This document shows positions 61,451 to 64,000 of a stretch of DNA of 64,000 nt, piece after piece. Origin of the DNA: Oscillospiraceae bacterium (lineage in GTDB: Bacteria; Bacillota_A; Clostridia; Oscillospirales; WRJC01); assembly GCA_009782405.1 (NCBI GenBank), contig WRJC01000004.1, positions 54,643-118,642 on the forward strand, read 5' to 3'. The stretch's first letter is position 1, and each line of letters opens with the position of its first letter. The notes under the pieces are model-generated. The model did not search any database. It was not told the origin of the DNA and worked only from the letters and a program-made list of their open reading frames with translations. Position numbers and translations under genes: made by a program.

Positions 61451-63589
61451 ATGAAAAATAGTAGTAATTTGCGTATGGTTTTTTTGTATCTTCTGTTCAT
61501 TGTCGTCGTCATTTTTGTGGCCGGATACTTTTTCGACCAAGGAAAACCGGACAAGATCACATACGGCGAAATAGTGCAGTATATAAAAAACGACGAAGCG
61601 GTGAAAATCGTGATAGACGATGCCGAAATAAAGCTGACCTTGACTTACGAGGCCGCTCTTCGGGCAAACACCCAAGAAGTGACCCATAACCTGAGCAGCA
61701 TCATCATATTCGAGCAGGATGTGGGGGATGTGGTGATTTCGAATTTAAGCGACGATTCCAAAAACCTCAAAAGCTACGACATCATACCGGCCGCCCAAAT
61801 GGCTTGGTGGGTGAGCATCATACCATATTTCATCGTGATCGTGCTGCTCGTCGCGGTTTGGGTGTTTTTCATGAACCAAGCCACCGGAGGCAGGGGAAAG
61901 ATCACTTCGTTCGGCAAGACCAAGGCCAAGCTCAACACCGAAGAAAAGAAAAAGGTGTTTTTCGCCGATTTGGCCGGAATGGACGAGGAGAAAGAAGAAC
62001 TGCGCGAAGTTGTCGACTATCTCAAAAACCCGCTCAAATTCGTCGAGCTGGGGGCGAGGATACCCAGGGGCGTGTTGCTGGTCGGCCCTCCGGGGACGGG
62101 CAAGACTTATCTTGCAAAAGCGGTGGCGGGCGAGGCAGGAGTTCCCTTTTATTCCAGTTCGGGTTCGGAATTCGTCGAAATGTATGTGGGCGTAGGCGCT
62201 TCGAGGGTACGCGATTTGTTCGAAAACGCCAAAAAAAATCCCGCGAGCATACTGTTCATAGACGAAATAGACGCAGTGGGGCGCCACAGGGGCGCAGGAC
62301 TCGGGGGCGGCCACGACGAAAGGGAGCAGACCCTCAACCAGCTGCTCGTGGAAATGGACGGTTTCGGCACAAATGAAGGCGTAATCGTGATTGCCGCCAC
62401 AAACCGTCCGGACATCTTAGACCCCGCGCTGCTCAGGCCCGGGCGTTTCGACAGGCAGATAAACGTGAATTACCCGGATATAAAAGGCAGGGAAGAAATT
62501 TTAAAGATCCACGCCAAATTCAAAAAGTTCGAGGAATCCGTAAAATTCGAAGTGATCGCCAAATCTACCGCCGGATTCACGCCCGCGGATCTGGAAAACT
62601 TATTGAACGAAGCGGCGCTGCTCGCCGCCCGCAAGATGAAAAAACTGATAGGCATGAACGACATAGAAGAAGCCATGCTCAAAGTCATGATGGGCCCCCA
62701 GAAGAAAAGCAAGGTGATAAGCGACCACGAAAAAAAGCTTGTGGCATACCATGAAGCGGGACATGCCATCGTCAACCGTTTTCTCTCCACCTCCGACCCC
62801 GTCCACCTGATCTCCATAATCCCCACAGGCGGAGGGGCGGGCGGATACAATATGTATCTTCCCAAAGAGGACAAGAACATGATGTCAAAAAAGGAAATGG
62901 AAGAAAAAATCGTAAGCCTGCTGGGCGGGCGCGCAGCCGAAAAACTCGTGATGGAAGACATATCCACAGGCGCCTCAAACGATATAAACCGGGTATCGAC
63001 GATGGCGAGGCGCATGATAACCCAATACGGCATGAGCGACGAACTCGGGCCGATCGTGTTCGGCACGGGGCACGAAGAAGTCTTTTTGGGCAGGGAACTG
63101 AACAGCTCGCGCAACTATTCCGAAAAAATCGCGGCCCAAATAGACGACGAAGTGAAACGGATCGTAGACAACGCATATGAAGCGGCGCAGCAAATACTCG
63201 GGGAGCACAAGGAAAAGCTGTATTTCATCGCCGATTTCTTATTGAAATACGAAACCATGGACGGCGAACAGTTCGAAGCGGCGATGGCCGGCGAACCGAG
63301 TTTCGAGGAACTCGAATCGATGGTTTCCGAAAAGAAACGCAAAAGCGACGAGGAGAACCGCAGGGTCAAGGAAGAAGCCGACAAAAGGGCCAAGGAAGAA
63401 TCGGAGCGCATGGAAGCGCTGCGCAGAAAAGAGAGGGAAGAAACCCTCGGCAAAATGCGCACGAGGCCCCCCTACCCTCCCAATAATCCAAACAATCCCG
63501 GCAACCCCGGCGGCGGAAGCGGAGGCGGCGGCGACTCCAAAAACAAAGGCGGCGACGACTTAAAATTCAAAGACGGAAACGATCTGTAA
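61451..63589 (+). CDS. ftsH: ATP-dependent zinc metalloprotease FtsH
   Basis: 712 aa. Two transmembrane helices (about 10-28 and 119-140) flank an external domain. AAA domain: [20 protein letters not shown] (Walker A), [12 protein letters not shown] (Walker B), [20 protein letters not shown] (second region of homology). Protease: HEAGHA zinc site. The last 110 residues are a coiled coil ([16 protein letters not shown]) and a Pro/Gly/Asn-rich tail ([11 protein letters not shown]...). AGTAGGAG precedes the ATG. Confidence 0.96.
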   Translation: MKNSSNLRMVFLYLLFIVVVIFVAGYFFDQGKPDKITYGEIVQYIKNDEAVKIVIDDAEIKLTLTYEAALRANTQEVTHNLSSIIIFEQDVGDVVISNLSDDSKNLKSYDIIPAAQMAWWVSIIPYFIVIVLLVAVWVFFMNQATGGRGKITSFGKTKAKLNTEEKKKVFFADLAGMDEEKEELREVVDYLKNPLKFVELGARIPRGVLLVGPPGTGKTYLAKAVAGEAGVPFYSSSGSEFVEMYVGVGASRVRDLFENAKKNPASILFIDEIDAVGRHRGAGLGGGHDEREQTLNQLLVEMDGFGTNEGVIVIAATNRPDILDPALLRPGRFDRQINVNYPDIKGREEILKIHAKFKKFEESVKFEVIAKSTAGFTPADLENLLNEAALLAARKMKKLIGMNDIEEAMLKVMMGPQKKSKVISDHEKKLVAYHEAGHAIVNRFLSTSDPVHLISIIPTGGGAGGYNMYLPKEDKNMMSKKEMEEKIVSLLGGRAAEKLVMEDISTGASNDINRVSTMARRMITQYGMSDELGPIVFGTGHEEVFLGRELNSSRNYSEKIAAQIDDEVKRIVDNAYEAAQQILGEHKEKLYFIADFLLKYETMDGEQFEAAMAGEPSFEELESMVSEKKRKSDEENRRVKEEADKRAKEESERMEALRRKEREETLGKMRTRPPYPPNNPNNPGNPGGGSGGGGDSKNKGGDDLKFKDGNDL

Positions 63590-63608
63590 TATATCGGCAA
63601 AAAAACAT

Positions 63609-63629
63609 GGGGACGGCATTAGCCGCCCC
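63609..63629 (+). terminator. Possible terminator after ftsH
   Basis: GGGG-A-CGGC ATTA GCCG CCCC hairpin 20 bp after the ftsH stop, followed by CGTCTCTTTCTCC, a poor U-tract. It lies between ftsH and the convergent gene at the right edge. Confidence 0.5.
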
Positions 63630-63648
63630 CGTCTCTTTCTCCCTGATT

Positions 63649-64000
63649 TCAGACACCTATATATTTGCCCAAAATGGAAAACACTCCGTTTGTCAGAGGC
63701 TTTTTTTCATCAGGCCTTTCGAGAATGCCGCGATTTATCAGCTCTTCCGCCACAAAACCGATTATATTGTGGACATAGCAGGATACCCATTGGTTTATCT
63801 GGCTGTCGAGCCGCTTCGGGACGAACGCCTTGAAACTTTTGTGAATGTCAAAAATCAATTCGGCGAGCATCTCATCGAGGTTTGCGTTGTCCTTGTCAAA
63901 ACGCCCCTTGAAATCCTCGAACTGCTCTTTTGCGAAGATTGCGAAATTAAACTTGTATTCGCCGCCGTCCTTGACTATGAGATTGGCCGCAATCAATCTT
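63649..64000 (-). CDS. Hypothetical protein (C-terminal fragment)
   Basis: At least 117 codons visible; the frame stays open to the right edge, so the start lies outside. The fragment is largely helical and hydrophilic (RFDKDNANLDEMLAELIF, NIIGFVAEELINRG), with no transmembrane segment. I do not recognise a family. It is convergent with ftsH. Confidence 0.6.
   Translation of the reverse strand, partial: RLIAANLIVKDGGEYKFNFAIFAKEQFEDFKGRFDKDNANLDEMLAELIFDIHKSFKAFVPKRLDSQINQWVSCYVHNIIGFVAEELINRGILERPDEKKPLTNGVFSILGKYIGV

Overview
The window is a chromosomal segment of an anaerobic, low-to-mid GC Gram-positive bacterium, most likely an uncultured member of the Clostridia. The evidence is gene content and order: yybS-like/gdpP/rplI/dnaB, tilS/hpt/ftsH, plsX/rnc/smc/ftsY, nadD/yqeK/LCP/rsfS, a type III glutamine synthetase, an oxygen-sensitive glycyl radical enzyme, an agr-type quorum-sensing locus, lipoproteins with Firmicutes lipoboxes, and promoters close to the sigma-A consensus. 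The species cannot be named from sequence alone. No rRNA, tRNA, CRISPR array or intact insertion sequence was seen.

Region 1 (1-19.7 kb) is devoted to carbohydrate use. A minus-strand operon of about 9.5 kb (9897 down to 360) encodes a solute-binding lipoprotein, a carbon-nitrogen hydrolase, a glycyl radical enzyme, a uroporphyrinogen-decarboxylase-like protein, a cytoplasmic heparinase II/III-like lyase and a second solute-binding lipoprotein; a secreted CBM9-like protein with its own promoter follows and runs off the left edge. Next come a Ca2+/Na+ antiporter, a nitrilase-family/Gfo-Idh-MocA operon with a cre-like site, a third solute-binding lipoprotein, and a divergent aldo/keto reductase - fucose-mutarotase-like - regulator cluster. 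The regulator has two tandem GntR-type DNA-binding domains fused to a LacI-type sensor, and matching palindromes (TATACCGGT type) lie downstream of both divergent promoters. A PfkB kinase and a SIS-domain isomerase or deglycase form a small operon.

Region 2 (19.7-29.3 kb) looks like a more AT-rich accessory stretch. It has a methyltransferase, a decayed AAA-ATPase/PD-(D/E)XK remnant next to a 64-bp promoter repeat, and several membrane proteins of unknown function. It also carries two paralogous secreted cysteine-rich proteins that share a 92% identical 119-bp upstream region, and a complete agr system in the order agrA-agrC-agrD-agrB. The physical association suggests, but does not prove, that the cysteine-rich proteins are outputs of the agr system.

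Region 3 (29.3-35.0 kb) has a type III glutamine synthetase driven by the second copy of the 64-bp promoter repeat, then a GH127-type beta-L-arabinofuranosidase followed by a fourth solute-binding lipoprotein.

Region 4 (35-64 kb) is mostly core housekeeping: ribosome silencing, cell-wall LCP protein, NAD synthesis, nucleotide sanitation, FtsY/SMC/RNase III/PlsX, TrmFO/TopA/DprA/rRNA methylase/SecD, phosphoglycerate mutase, the GdpP-L9-DnaB-TilS run, Hpt and FtsH. Oddities there are a nadD gene with no standard start codon, a SecD with no SecF beside it, and a consensus promoter facing a 270-bp gene-free region that could encode a small RNA.
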